A DNA stretch of 28,070 nt, taken from Flavobacteriaceae bacterium (lineage in GTDB: Bacteria > Bacteroidota > Bacteroidia > Flavobacteriales > Flavobacteriaceae). Below are positions 15,102 through 23,792 of this stretch, one piece after another. Location of the stretch: assembly GCA_002709185.1 (NCBI GenBank), contig PAQB01000010.1:1-28070 (forward strand), in the 5' to 3' direction. A model generated the notes under the pieces. It was not told the DNA's origin. It was given only the letters and a program-made list of their open reading frames with translations, and searched no databases. A program made the position numbers and the translations under genes. Each line of letters opens with the position of its first letter. Positions within the stretch are counted from its first letter, which is position 1.

Positions 15102-16178
15102 TCAAATTACATCTGAATTTGATTTGAGTTTTTCGGTATTTTCAGCAAGCATGAGTTCATCAATAACCTTTTGAATGTCGCCATTTATAATATTTGATAA
15201 ATCGTAAAGTGTCAGTCCAATACGGTGGTCTGTTACGCGTCCCTGAGGGTAATTGTACGTTCTAATTTTAGCACTGCGGTCTCCAGATGAAACCATACTT
15301 TTTCGTTTTTCAGAATCTGCAGCTTGTTTTTTTGCTAATTCCATCTCATAGAGTCGAGAGCGTAAAACTTTCAATGCTTTTTCTAAATTTTTATGTGATG
15401 ATTTTTGATCTTGACAACTGACAATCATGCCCGTTGGTTCATGGTGAAGCTTGATCGCTGAATAAGTCGTATTGACCGATTGTCCACCGGGTCCAGTGGA
15501 AGTTGTTCGTTCAATCCTAACTTCAGACATATCAAGCTCAAGGTCAAACTCTTCTGCTTCAGGCAATACGATAACTGAGGCTGCGCTGGTATGAACTCTG
15601 CCTTGTGTTTCTGTTTGGGGTACGCGCTGAACACGGTGTACACCCGCTTCAAACTTCATGGTACCATAAACGTCTGTACCAGAAACTTCAAAAATTATTT
15701 CTTTATAACCCCCAGAAGTCCCTTCATTGAAATCCACAACCTCAACCTTCCAGCCTTTGGATTCACAATATTTAGTGTACATTCTGTGTAAGTCTCCTGC
15801 GAAAATACTAGCTTCATCCCCACCTGTTCCGGCACGGACTTCTACTACAATGTTCTTGGCGTCTTCTGGATCTTTAGGAATTAAAAGAACTTTAATTTCT
15901 TCTTCCAATTTAGGCAATTGACCCTTGGCTTCTTCAAGCTCAATTTTGGCCATTTCAACCATTTCAGGGTCTGAACCATCTGCAATGATTTCTTGGGCTT
16001 CTTCTATGTTAGATATGAGCGTTTTGTAAAGCTGACCACGGTCTAGAATTTTTTTCAGGTCCTTGTATTCTTTGCTAATTTTAACATAGCGCTTTTGATC
16101 TGAAATGATATCCGGCTGAATAATCAAGTCACTAACTTCATCAAAACGCTGCTTTATAATTTCAATTTTTTCTAACAT
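15102..16178 (-). CDS. prfA: Peptide chain release factor 1
   Basis: Recognises UAA and UAG at the ribosomal A site and triggers peptide release. Seen: 358 residues, an N-terminal helical domain to about 105, [17 protein letters not shown] near 114-130, the codon-reading region [10 protein letters not shown] with PxT motif P187-Q188-T189, and the catalytic loop [12 protein letters not shown] with GGQ at 231-233, then the RF1/RF2-type tail [14 protein letters not shown]. The PxT form, together with no internal frameshift, identifies RF1 rather than RF2. The glutamine methylase gene prmC is not adjacent. Preceded by its own TAnnTTTG box and followed by pyrF. Confidence 0.96.
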   Translation of the reverse strand: MLEKIEIIKQRFDEVSDLIIQPDIISDQKRYVKISKEYKDLKKILDRGQLYKTLISNIEEAQEIIADGSDPEMVEMAKIELEEAKGQLPKLEEEIKVLLIPKDPEDAKNIVVEVRAGTGGDEASIFAGDLHRMYTKYCESKGWKVEVVDFNEGTSGGYKEIIFEVSGTDVYGTMKFEAGVHRVQRVPQTETQGRVHTSAASVIVLPEAEEFDLELDMSEVRIERTTSTGPGGQSVNTTYSAIKLHHEPTGMIVSCQDQKSSHKNLEKALKVLRSRLYEMELAKKQAADSEKRKSMVSSGDRSAKIRTYNYPQGRVTDHRIGLTLYDLSNIINGDIQKVIDELMLAENTEKLKSNSDVI

Positions 16179-16198
16179 AAGTGCCTACAAATCGTTTG

Positions 16199-16206
16199 CA
16201 AAAATA
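16199..16206 (-). promoter_or_regulatory. prfA-pyrF promoter -7 element
   Basis: TATTTTTG on the minus strand matches TAnnTTTG and ends 20 nt before the prfA ATG, giving a predicted leader near 13 nt. It lies in the 57-bp gap after purM, so prfA can be started separately from purM. Confidence 0.5.
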
Positions 16207-16235
16207 CAATTTTTGAGATGAATGAAAGCCAGACG

Positions 16236-17414
16236 TTAATACTCAAACGTACCGTATTCACTTTTAATGGTTAATTTTTTTTCTGGAGAGGCTTCGACAT
16301 GACCAATAATCTGTGCCTCTACATTAAATTTTGAAGCAATGGCAATAAGAGAGTCTGCAACTTCTTTGGCGACATACAATTCCAAGCGATGACCACAGTT
16401 GAAAACTTGATACATTTCTTTCCAATCAGTCTTGGATTGTTCTTGTATCAATTTAAAAAGTGGTGGTACAGTAAACATATTGTTTTTTACAATGTGTAAA
16501 TCATCAATAAAATGCAAAATTTTTGTTTGCGCACCGCCGCTGCAATGTACCATTCCATGAATCTTATTTGCGTCATATTTTGACAAAATTTCTTTGACAA
16601 TCGGCGCGTAAGTTCGGGTGGGAGAAAGCACCAGTTTACCTGCATTTAATGGACTGTTTTCAATAGATTGTGTCAGTTCAACGCCTCCAGTGTAAACTAG
16701 ATTTTTAGGAACTCCTGGGTCGAAAGTTTCAGGGAATTTGCGGGCAATGTCTTTACTAAAAACATCGTGTCTGGCAGAAGTTAAGCCATTGCTACCCATA
16801 CCGCCATTATATTCTTTCTCATAGGTTGCTTGACCATATGATGCCAAACCTACAATCACATCTCCTGCCTTGATGTTGGCATTGTCAATGACCGCGCTGC
16901 GCTTCAGCCTTGCCGTGACTGTGGAGTCCACAATTATGGTACGCACCAAATCACCAACATCAGCCGTTTCCCCACCCGTAGAGTGGATGGTGATTCCGTG
17001 TGATTTTAAATCCTGGATGAGCGCTTCCGTGCCGTTAATTAATGCGGATAACACTTCTCCTGGAATCAAATTTTTATTGCGTCCAATGGTTGAAGACAAC
17101 ATAATGTGATCAGTGGCACCCACGCAAATCAAATCATCAATATTCATGATAAGAGCATCTTGGGCAATGCCTTTCCACACGGATAGGTCGCCGGTCTCTT
17201 TCCAATAAGCATAAGCCAGAGAGCTCTTGGTCCCTGCCCCATCGGCATGCATTACCAAACAATAATCTGGGTCATTGGTAAGAAAATCAGGGACAATCTT
17301 ACAAAAGGCCTTAGGAAACAAACCCTTGTCAATGTTTTTAATGGCGTTGTGAACATCTGATTTGGATGCTGATACTCCGCGTTGGGCATACCGTTGGCTT
17401 GTCTCTTGAGTCAT
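16236..17414 (-). CDS. purM: Phosphoribosylformylglycinamidine cyclo-ligase (AIR synthetase)
   Basis: Uses ATP to close the imidazole ring of AIR, step five of de novo purine synthesis. Seen: 392 residues, longer than the about 345-residue proteobacterial form but usual for Bacteroidota. Conserved elements are RYAQRGVSASKSDVH near 8-22, HADGAGTKSSLAY near 55-67, MNIDDLICVGATDHIML near 90-106, STGGETADVGD near 145-155, IVGLASYGQATYE, and GMVHCSGGAQTKIL near 286-299. The other pur genes are not nearby. It is preceded by its own TAnnTTTG box and separated from the type III glutamine synthetase by an intrinsic terminator. Confidence 0.94.
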   Translation of the reverse strand: MTQETSQRYAQRGVSASKSDVHNAIKNIDKGLFPKAFCKIVPDFLTNDPDYCLVMHADGAGTKSSLAYAYWKETGDLSVWKGIAQDALIMNIDDLICVGATDHIMLSSTIGRNKNLIPGEVLSALINGTEALIQDLKSHGITIHSTGGETADVGDLVRTIIVDSTVTARLKRSAVIDNANIKAGDVIVGLASYGQATYEKEYNGGMGSNGLTSARHDVFSKDIARKFPETFDPGVPKNLVYTGGVELTQSIENSPLNAGKLVLSPTRTYAPIVKEILSKYDANKIHGMVHCSGGAQTKILHFIDDLHIVKNNMFTVPPLFKLIQEQSKTDWKEMYQVFNCGHRLELYVAKEVADSLIAIASKFNVEAQIIGHVEASPEKKLTIKSEYGTFEY

Positions 17415-17430
17415 CGCTTTTTATGAATTA

Positions 17431-17438
17431 CAAATCTA
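17431..17438 (-). promoter_or_regulatory. purM promoter -7 element
   Basis: TAGATTTG on the minus strand matches TAnnTTTG and ends 16 nt before the purM ATG. It lies between the purM start and the terminator of the upstream glutamine synthetase gene, so purM appears to be transcribed independently. Confidence 0.55.
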
Positions 17439-17462
17439 ATAAAGTATTTGTTTATTTAAATT

Positions 17463-17490
17463 AAAAACGCCCAATTACTTGAGCGTTTTT
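17463..17490 (-). terminator. Intrinsic terminator after type III glutamine synthetase
   Basis: Arms AAAAACGC (17463-17470) and GCGTTTTT (17483-17490) pair perfectly over 8 bp around a 12-nt loop. Read on the minus strand it begins 7 nt after the gene's stop codon and ends in a run of T. The A/T tracts on both sides would allow it to work in either direction, but only the minus-strand gene needs it. Confidence 0.75.
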
Positions 17491-17496
17491 TTAAGT

Positions 17497-19683
17497 TTAT
17501 CTAGTAAAAAGAAGTTCTCTGTATTTTGGTAAAGGCCATAGCTCATCATCAATTAATAATTCCAGCTTGTCACATCCATACCGAATTTCATCAAACATCG
17601 GTTTGATTTTATTGCAATAAGCTTCTGCTTTTTCAATAGATTTTGAAATCACATTGGCTTTCTTCCTTTCATTAATCATGGTGGTAACTCCAGAATTTAT
17701 AGCCTTAATGTATTTTGAAATATCTCCTATTAATATCAGTTGCTCACTGGCGTGCTTTTTGTAATCACTGCCATAAATATCTTTCAAGCCTTTGACATTG
17801 TTAATCAATATATTTTGATATTTTACAGCAGTTGGAATGATATGGTTCCTAGCAATATCCCCTAAGACTCTACCTTCAATTTGAATTCTGTGAATATAGT
17901 CTTCCACTTCAATCTCGTATCGCGCTTCAATTTCCGTTGAATTCATCACCTCCAGTCCTTGATAGAGTGCAATAGTTTTGGGGGCAATTTTAACCTTAAG
18001 TGCAGCAGGTGTATTTTTATTGTTGCTTAAGCCTCTTTTTTTGGCTTCTTTTTGCCAAGACGCACCATAGCCATTGCCCTCAAAAAGAATGGCCTTTGAT
18101 TTTTTGATGTAATCTCTGAGTACATTAAAAATAGCTTCATCTTTTTTAAGTCCCTTCTTATCGATTAGTACATCTACCTCATTTTTGAATTGAATGAGTT
18201 GTTGTGCGATAATAGAATTTAAAACTGTCATTGGATTGGCACAATTGGCTGTTGATCCAACGGCTCTAAATTCAAACTTATTTCCTGTGAACGCAAAAGG
18301 AGACGTTCGATTCCGATCCGTATTGTCCAATAAAATCTCAGGAATTTTCCCAACTACATTAAGCTTTAAATCCGTTTTTTCTTCGGGAGATAATTTTCCT
18401 TTGGTAACGCCCTCGAGCTCCCCTAATACTTTGCTAAGTTGCGCGCCAATAAAAACAGACATGATGGCTGGAGGCGCTTCATTGGCACCCAACCTGTGGT
18501 CATTGCTTGCAGAAGCGATAGACGCTCTCAAAAGTTCTTCATTGTCATGAACCGCTTTAATCGTGTTGATAAAAAACGTTAAAAACTGTAGATTACTCTT
18601 CGGTGTTTTTCCAGGCGCTAGAAGATTTACACCAGTGTCTGTAGATAAACTCCAATTGTTGTGCTTACCTGAACCATTGACTCCCGCAAAGGGTTTTTCA
18701 TGAAATAAAACTTTAAAATGGTGACGTTCTGCCACTTTTTTCATCAAATCCATTAATAATGAATTGTGATCTACGGCTAGATTGGCTTCCTCGTATATTG
18801 GAGCCAACTCAAATTGATTGGGAGCCACTTCATTGTGTCGTGTTTTTACAGGAATTCCCAATAAAATAGACTCATTTTCTAAATCACGCATAAAGTTAAG
18901 TGCTCTTGTAGGAATAGTCCCAAAATAATGGTCATCTAGTTGCTGCCCTTTGGCAGAGGAATGGCCGAGCAAGGTTCGGCCCGTAAGCTCAACATCTGGT
19001 CTTGCCACTGCCAAGGATTTATCAATTAAAAAATACTCTTGCTCCCATCCTAAAGATGCCGATACCTTTTTTACATTTTTATCAAAATAGCGGGCCACTG
19101 CGGTGGCAGCTGTATCAACAGCTTGCAGCGCCCTTAACAGCGGAGTTTTATAATCCAAAGCTTCACCTGTGTAGGCCACAAAAACAGTGGGAATACAAAG
19201 TGTTGTGCCAAAAATAAACGCTGGTGATGTTGGATCCCAAGCCGTGTATCCACGTGCTTCAAAGGTATTGCGAAGACCACCATTAGGAAATGAGGAGGCG
19301 TCCGGTTCTTGTTGTACCAACTGATTGCCATCAAAGTGTTCAATACCATGTCCATTGTTTGTAGTTTCGAAAAAAGCATCATGTTTTTCGGCTGTTGCAC
19401 CCGTCAAAGGCTGAAACCAATGGGTGTAATGCGTAGCCCCTTTTGAGCTCGCCCAATCTTTCATAGAAACGGCTATTTGATCGGCAATATCCCGACCAAT
19501 AGTTTGGTTTTTTTCAATAGCAGTCAATAATTTTTTAAAAGTTGCTTTGGGTAAATAGGTCTGCATGACTGAAAGTCGAAATACATTTGCACCATATATT
19601 GATGAACGCTTTGATGTTTCATCAACTTTGTGTGGGGTTCTGTTCATAGATGCCTTTAGTGCATCAAATCTTAAAGTAGACAT
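17497..19683 (-). CDS. glnN: Glutamine synthetase type III
   Basis: ATP-dependent synthesis of glutamine from glutamate and ammonium, the large GSIII class first described in Bacteroides. Seen: 728 residues, the normal size for the class. The GSIII-type N-terminal region has FRLSVMQTYLPKATFKKL near 36-53 and HWFQPLTGATAEKHDAF near 83-99. The catalytic core has GWEQEYFLID with metal-binding Glu residues, TRHNEVAPNQFELAPIYEE, the KPFAGVNGSGKHNNWSL motif, and a long class-specific helical C-terminus. It has no adenylylation-site region of the GSI class that I can see. It is divergent from type II glutamine synthetase, with a 254-bp shared control region, and ends at a strong terminator. Confidence 0.96.
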   Translation of the reverse strand: MSTLRFDALKASMNRTPHKVDETSKRSSIYGANVFRLSVMQTYLPKATFKKLLTAIEKNQTIGRDIADQIAVSMKDWASSKGATHYTHWFQPLTGATAEKHDAFFETTNNGHGIEHFDGNQLVQQEPDASSFPNGGLRNTFEARGYTAWDPTSPAFIFGTTLCIPTVFVAYTGEALDYKTPLLRALQAVDTAATAVARYFDKNVKKVSASLGWEQEYFLIDKSLAVARPDVELTGRTLLGHSSAKGQQLDDHYFGTIPTRALNFMRDLENESILLGIPVKTRHNEVAPNQFELAPIYEEANLAVDHNSLLMDLMKKVAERHHFKVLFHEKPFAGVNGSGKHNNWSLSTDTGVNLLAPGKTPKSNLQFLTFFINTIKAVHDNEELLRASIASASNDHRLGANEAPPAIMSVFIGAQLSKVLGELEGVTKGKLSPEEKTDLKLNVVGKIPEILLDNTDRNRTSPFAFTGNKFEFRAVGSTANCANPMTVLNSIIAQQLIQFKNEVDVLIDKKGLKKDEAIFNVLRDYIKKSKAILFEGNGYGASWQKEAKKRGLSNNKNTPAALKVKIAPKTIALYQGLEVMNSTEIEARYEIEVEDYIHRIQIEGRVLGDIARNHIIPTAVKYQNILINNVKGLKDIYGSDYKKHASEQLILIGDISKYIKAINSGVTTMINERKKANVISKSIEKAEAYCNKIKPMFDEIRYGCDKLELLIDDELWPLPKYRELLFTR

Positions 19684-19707
19684 TGTTACTGGGTTTTAGA
19701 TTATAAA

Positions 19708-19715
19708 CAAATTTA
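19708..19715 (-). promoter_or_regulatory. Type III glutamine synthetase promoter -7 element
   Basis: TAAATTTG on the minus strand matches TAnnTTTG and ends 24 nt before the ATG. The facing box for the type II gene is at 19894-19901, leaving about 180 bp of AT-rich sequence between the two for regulator binding. Confidence 0.55.
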
Positions 19716-19767
19716 AACTTAAAGTCGTATGTATTTTATAAGTTGACTAGATTTTATTAACAATTAA

Positions 19768-19784
19768 ATGATAAATTATATCAT
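19768..19784. promoter_or_regulatory. ATGATA-n5-TATCAT palindrome in the glutamine synthetase control region
   Basis: Perfect 6-bp arms (19768-19773 and 19779-19784) with a 5-bp spacer, roughly 55 bp upstream of the type III promoter box and 110 bp upstream of the type II box. A second TATCAT half occurs at 19906-19911, next to the expected type II start of transcription. Possible nitrogen-regulator operator; AT-rich palindromes also arise by chance, so this is tentative. Confidence 0.3.
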
Positions 19785-19893
19785 ATTTTATGAATAATTC
19801 GATTTGACCCCCAAAAAAATAGGGTATACACAAAAAACACTTACTTGTTAATAAAATAAACCCCAATTTTATGAGCATAATATGCCTTATTAT

Positions 19894-19901
19894 TATATTT
19901 G
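19894..19901 (+). promoter_or_regulatory. Type II glutamine synthetase promoter -7 element
   Basis: TATATTTG matches TAnnTTTG and ends 36 nt before the ATG at 19938, giving a predicted leader near 30 nt. No -33 TTTG at ideal spacing is visible, which would fit an activator-dependent promoter. Confidence 0.55.
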
Positions 19902-19937
19902 AAGATATCATTTTATTAATCAATTAACTGCATAATT

Positions 19938-20945
19938 ATGGCAAAATCAAAACTCGAGTACATCTGGCTAGACGGATACAAACCAACACAGAGTTTAAGA
20001 AGTAAAACTAAGATTGAAGAAGATTTTAGTGGTAAATTAGAAGATTGTCCCGTTTGGTCTTTTGACGGTTCATCCACGCAACAAGCTGAAGGTGGAAGTT
20101 CTGACTGCTTGCTCAACCCTGTTGCAATCTTTCCAGATCCCCAAAGAATTAATGGCTATCTTGTAATGACCGAAGTTTTAAATGCCGATGGCACACCACA
20201 TGAATCCAATGGACGAGCGACCATAGAAGATGAAGACAACGACTTTTGGTTTGGATTTGAACAAGAATACTTCCTATATGATGTAGAAACAAATCTACCT
20301 GTAGGCTTTCCAAAAGATCAAACTCCACAAGGTCAATTTTACTGCTCTGTTGGTGCAAAAAATACATTTGCCAGAGAAATGGTTGAAGAACATCTCGATG
20401 TATTAATTGACGCTGGTATTAATGTTGAAGGCATTAATGCTGAAGTAGCTGCTGGGCAGTGGGAATACCAATGTTTTGCTAAAGGTGCTAAACAGGCTGG
20501 AGATGAGATGTGGGTCTCTAGATATTTGTTAGAACGTATTGGAGAACAATATGGTTTACAAGTTGTATGGCATCCCAAGCCTTTAGGCAACACAGACTGG
20601 AATGGCTCTGGAATGCATGCTAATTTCTCTAACACTACACTCAGAACTTGTGGGTCGAAAGAGACTTATGAAAAAATCTGTGAAGCTTTTAGACCTGTTG
20701 TGAAAGAACATATTGCTGTCTATGGCGCTCACAACGAACAGCGTCTTACTGGAGCGCACGAAACACAGTCTATTGATCAATTTAGTTACGGTGTCTCTGA
20801 TAGAGGGGCTTCAATTAGAATTCCGATCATCACTGTCGAAAAAGGTTGGAAAGGCTGGCTGGAAGACCGCCGCCCTTCTTCCAATGGCGATCCTTACAAA
20901 ATTGCAGCGCGTATTATAAAAACGGTGAAAACTGCACAAGTATAG
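19938..20945 (+). CDS. glnII: Glutamine synthetase type II (eukaryotic-like)
   Basis: Same reaction as the divergent gene, but the compact decameric GSII class typical of eukaryotes and found in some bacteria. Seen: 335 residues. N-terminal beta-grasp domain has EYIWLDGYKPTQSLRSKT near 7-24 and VWSFDGSSTQQAEGGSSD near 39-56. The core has FWFGFEQEYFLYD with metal-binding Glu residues, GINAEVAAGQWEYQ, KPLGNTDWNGSGMHANFS with the ATP and glutamate-loop residues, NEQRLTGAHETQSIDQF, and SDRGASIRIP near the active site. It ends in LEDRRPSSNGDPYKIAARI, the usual GSII tail. It has its own terminator 23 bp after the stop. Having both classes side by side points to different regulation or kinetics. Confidence 0.96.
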   Translation: MAKSKLEYIWLDGYKPTQSLRSKTKIEEDFSGKLEDCPVWSFDGSSTQQAEGGSSDCLLNPVAIFPDPQRINGYLVMTEVLNADGTPHESNGRATIEDEDNDFWFGFEQEYFLYDVETNLPVGFPKDQTPQGQFYCSVGAKNTFAREMVEEHLDVLIDAGINVEGINAEVAAGQWEYQCFAKGAKQAGDEMWVSRYLLERIGEQYGLQVVWHPKPLGNTDWNGSGMHANFSNTTLRTCGSKETYEKICEAFRPVVKEHIAVYGAHNEQRLTGAHETQSIDQFSYGVSDRGASIRIPIITVEKGWKGWLEDRRPSSNGDPYKIAARIIKTVKTAQV

Positions 20946-20968
20946 TACAAATTTTCAGTAAATATAAG

Positions 20969-20998
20969 AGCGGTTGTCAAATACAGCCGCTTTTTTTT
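20969..20998 (+). terminator. Intrinsic terminator after type II glutamine synthetase
   Basis: Arms AGCGGTTG (20969-20976) and CAGCCGCT (20984-20991) pair over 8 bp (one G-U) around a 7-nt loop, followed directly by a run of eight T residues. This is the most textbook terminator in the window. Confidence 0.88.
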
Positions 20999-21092
20999 AT
21001 ATATTTGAGTTAGGATAACCCAAATCATTCCCTCCAAAACCAAAATAAAACTTGAATTATAGTTATTAATTCACAACCATGTAATTTAGGCA

Positions 21093-21101
21093 TAATCTTT
21101 G
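21093..21101 (+). promoter_or_regulatory. Possible promoter of the PAS protein gene
   Basis: TAATCTTTG resembles TAnnTTTG with one extra base in the spacer. It lies 39 nt before the ATG, downstream of the strong terminator that isolates this gene from glutamine synthetase. Confidence 0.35.
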
Positions 21102-21140
21102 TTTAATTACTTTATAATTTTTAATACTTAACCTATTATT

Positions 21141-21701
21141 ATGAAACAAGACCTCAACAAATTAATGTGCTTAGACCTCTACTTGTCGGGAACGCCAGCG
21201 CAATCAGAAGCCAGTATAGAAAATGTAACAAAAGTAGATAGCATTCTCCCCCTTGTTAGTTGGGATGTGTTTAGTGATAGCTATTTTAAGCAGCTCATTG
21301 CTTCAAAAAAAGCAATGGATATAAAAAAGATTAATGCCTACGCCAAAAGACACGGCTGGAAAAATGACCTGCAAACAATTTTTGACGCTACCGATTTTGA
21401 GGCCATAATTCTTTGTGATAAAAACCAGAACATCGTCTGGGTAAATGAAGGTTTCACCAACATGACAGGCTACACAAAGAAAGAAGTCTTAGGAAAAACG
21501 CCAAGGCTTTTGCAGGGTGCTAAAACCGACCCGAAAGCAACCACAGAAATTGCTTTGAATCTTAAAAAAAATAATCCTTTTAAAACGCAGCTTTTAAACT
21601 ATCGGAAAAACAAACAACCTTACAATTGTGAGATCCAAATTTTCCCCTTGGGCAACGTTGAAATGACTCATTATATAGCGCTAGAGAAAGAGATCTTGTA
21701 A
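21141..21701 (+). CDS. Small PAS protein related to LOV domains but lacking the photoactive cysteine
   Basis: 186-residue soluble protein: an N-terminal helical part (1-75) of unknown role and a single PAS domain at about 78-186, with no output domain. The PAS part is clearly LOV-like: IVWVNEGFTNMTGY at 98-111, GKTPRLLQG at 118-126 in place of the LOV signature GRNCRFLQG, LLNYRKNKQPY at 151-161 and THYIALEKE at 176-184. The cysteine that bonds to flavin is Pro121. Of the other flavin contacts, Gln125 and Asn153 remain, but the second Asn is Cys163, the GRN Asn is Thr120 and the terminal Gln is Glu182. So flavin photochemistry is unlikely; it may be a sensor or interaction module. Convergent with hemL, 13 bp apart. 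Confidence 0.85.
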   Translation: MKQDLNKLMCLDLYLSGTPAQSEASIENVTKVDSILPLVSWDVFSDSYFKQLIASKKAMDIKKINAYAKRHGWKNDLQTIFDATDFEAIILCDKNQNIVWVNEGFTNMTGYTKKEVLGKTPRLLQGAKTDPKATTEIALNLKKNNPFKTQLLNYRKNKQPYNCEIQIFPLGNVEMTHYIALEKEIL

Positions 21702-21714
21702 GTCAATTATAGAA

Positions 21715-23001
21715 TCAAATAGAGCGCGCAACAGTCTTAACCGCTGCAATCGTAAAATCTAAGTCTTCATAAGACAAGGCATCAGTAATGAACCAACTTT
21801 CAAAGGCACTCGGGGCAATATAAATTCCAGCATTAAGCATGCCATGAAAAAACTGTTTAAAACGTGCATTGTTTGCAAGTCCAGCCGTTTTAAAGTCTGT
21901 TACAGGCGCTTCTGAAAAATGAACAGAAATCATAGAGCCCACCCTGTTAATGGTGTGGGGAATGTCATGGCGTTTTAATGCTCTAGAAATTCCTTGGTGT
22001 AAATAATATGTTTTCTCAGACAATCTTTGGTAAACTTCGGCATCAGAATTTAATGTCGTCAATAACGCGTGACCTGCTGCCATAGCCAAAGGATTCCCAC
22101 TCAAAGTTCCCGCTTGATATACCGGTCCTTCAGGTGCTAATTGTTTCATAATTTCAGCACTTGCTGCAAATGCACCAACAGGTAAACCTCCACCAATAAC
22201 TTTACCAAAACATACAATATCGGCACGAATTCCGTACAAGGACTGAACCCCGCCTTTATCCAATCGAAAACCGGTCATGACTTCGTCAAAAATGAGCACT
22301 GCGTCATGGGTGTCACACAAAGCTCTTAAGCCCTCTAGAAATCCTGACACTGGCGGAATGCAGCCCATATTACCTGCGACCGGCTCCACAATAATGGCTG
22401 CAATTTCTCCTGGATTTGCTAGAAAAATTTCTTTTACAGCCTCCAAATTATTGTAAGGGGCTAGTAGCGTATCTTTTGCGGTCCCTTGGGTTACTCCTGG
22501 GCTATTAGGGGTTCCAAAAGTGACCGCTCCGCTCCCTGCTTGAATTAAAAATGAATCTGAATGGCCATGGTAACATCCTGAAAATTTAATGATTTTTTCT
22601 CTACCGGAGTAACCCCTTGCCAATCGAACAGCGCTCATACAAGCCTCTGTTCCGGAATTCACAAATCTTATTTTATCAATATTGGGCACCATGGATATGG
22701 CCAGCTCTGCAATTTCGGTTTCGATGGCAGTCGGCATTCCAAAAGACGTTCCTTTCTTGGCTTTTTCAATAACTGCATCCACCACAGGCTTATATGCATG
22801 ACCCAATATCATTGGACCCCATGAGTTTATGTAATCAATTAATCGGTTCCCATCAACATCATATAGATACGCACCTTCAGCTTTGTCAACAAAAATAGGC
22901 GTACCACCGACAGCTTTAAAAGCTCTTACTGGGGAGTTTACGCCACCAGGAATAACGGCTTGCGCATGTTTAAATAACTGACTGCTGCGTTGGTATTTCA
23001 T
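21715..23001 (-). CDS. hemL: Glutamate-1-semialdehyde 2,1-aminomutase
   Basis: PLP enzyme that turns glutamate-1-semialdehyde into 5-aminolevulinate, the entry to heme and other tetrapyrroles by the C5 route. Seen: 428 residues. Motifs are [12 protein letters not shown] near 17-28, [17 protein letters not shown] near 114-130, [13 protein letters not shown] near 140-152, [10 protein letters not shown] at 237-246 and the Schiff-base lysine K267 in [15 protein letters not shown]. Its ATG overlaps the stop of the glucosaminidase gene (ATGA, 22998-23001). Other hem genes are not in the window. Confidence 0.95.
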   Translation of the reverse strand: MKYQRSSQLFKHAQAVIPGGVNSPVRAFKAVGGTPIFVDKAEGAYLYDVDGNRLIDYINSWGPMILGHAYKPVVDAVIEKAKKGTSFGMPTAIETEIAELAISMVPNIDKIRFVNSGTEACMSAVRLARGYSGREKIIKFSGCYHGHSDSFLIQAGSGAVTFGTPNSPGVTQGTAKDTLLAPYNNLEAVKEIFLANPGEIAAIIVEPVAGNMGCIPPVSGFLEGLRALCDTHDAVLIFDEVMTGFRLDKGGVQSLYGIRADIVCFGKVIGGGLPVGAFAASAEIMKQLAPEGPVYQAGTLSGNPLAMAAGHALLTTLNSDAEVYQRLSEKTYYLHQGISRALKRHDIPHTINRVGSMISVHFSEAPVTDFKTAGLANNARFKQFFHGMLNAGIYIAPSAFESWFITDALSYEDLDFTIAAVKTVARSI

Positions 23002-23792
23002 AGATTTTCGTTTGGCGTCACAATAAGTGATTGTCCAATGCTTAATTCATTGGACTTTAGTTTGTTGAGCGATTTTAAATTTGTGACGGTGGTGTTGAAG
23101 CGTTTTGAAATTGAATACAACGTATCCCCTTTTTGAACAGTGTAGGATAAAGAAACCGGTGAGGATTGCTTAATTTTATTTTTTTGTCTTTTTTTCTTGT
23201 CGAAAATATCATAACGGTATAATTTATAACGCTCAATCAATTGAATTAATTTTTGAGGGTATTTTGGATCTGTGGCATAACCTGCTTTTTTAAGCCCCTT
23301 GGCCCAGGCCTTGTAATCCGTTGCTTTATGTTTAAACAAATCCGCATAGCGTTTTCTATCAACTAGAAACAAAGAATGGTCCCTGTAAGATTGATTGGGG
23401 TCATTATACTTTCGAAAACATTCTTGTTTGCGGTCATCGTCGTGGTAAATACGAGCGCCTTTCCAATTGTGACATTTGATCCCAAAATGATTATTCGCCT
23501 CCCTTGCCAAACGGCCTTTTCCAGAACCAGACTCCAAAATCCCTTGTGCTAAAGTGATACTCGCAGGAATGCCATACAATTTCATTTCATGAATGGCTTC
23601 TGCTTTAAAAAAAGCAATGTATTGCTCTGTTGTATTGTAGGATGGTTTGATCACCGTTGAGGGTGTCTCAGAAATTTCAGAATTTGGAATGGAAATCTTC
23701 CCACCATCCTTGTCCTTTTGGTTTGCCCTTTTTCTGGCCCCGCAACTAGATAAAACAAAGCCTATTAAAATCAATACGATGATTCTTTTCAT
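22998..23792 (-). CDS. GH73 glucosaminidase lipoprotein with LysM domain
   Basis: Predicted peptidoglycan hydrolase anchored as a lipoprotein. Seen: 264 residues, signal sequence with lipobox LSSC (Cys17), a short polar linker, then a GH73 domain at about 52-195. The catalytic Glu87 lies in [13 protein letters not shown], with [13 protein letters not shown] near 100-112 and the ending [20 protein letters not shown] basic linker leads to one LysM domain at 217-259 ([16 protein letters not shown] and [17 protein letters not shown]) for peptidoglycan binding. Both its ends overlap neighbours by 4 bases: with the deaminase-like gene upstream and hemL downstream. It is likely to be used in cell separation or wall turnover. 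Confidence 0.92.
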   Translation of the reverse strand: MKRIIVLILIGFVLSSCGARKRANQKDKDGGKISIPNSEISETPSTVIKPSYNTTEQYIAFFKAEAIHEMKLYGIPASITLAQGILESGSGKGRLAREANNHFGIKCHNWKGARIYHDDDRKQECFRKYNDPNQSYRDHSLFLVDRKRYADLFKHKATDYKAWAKGLKKAGYATDPKYPQKLIQLIERYKLYRYDIFDKKKRQKNKIKQSSPVSLSYTVQKGDTLYSISKRFNTTVTNLKSLNKLKSNELSIGQSLIVTPNENL

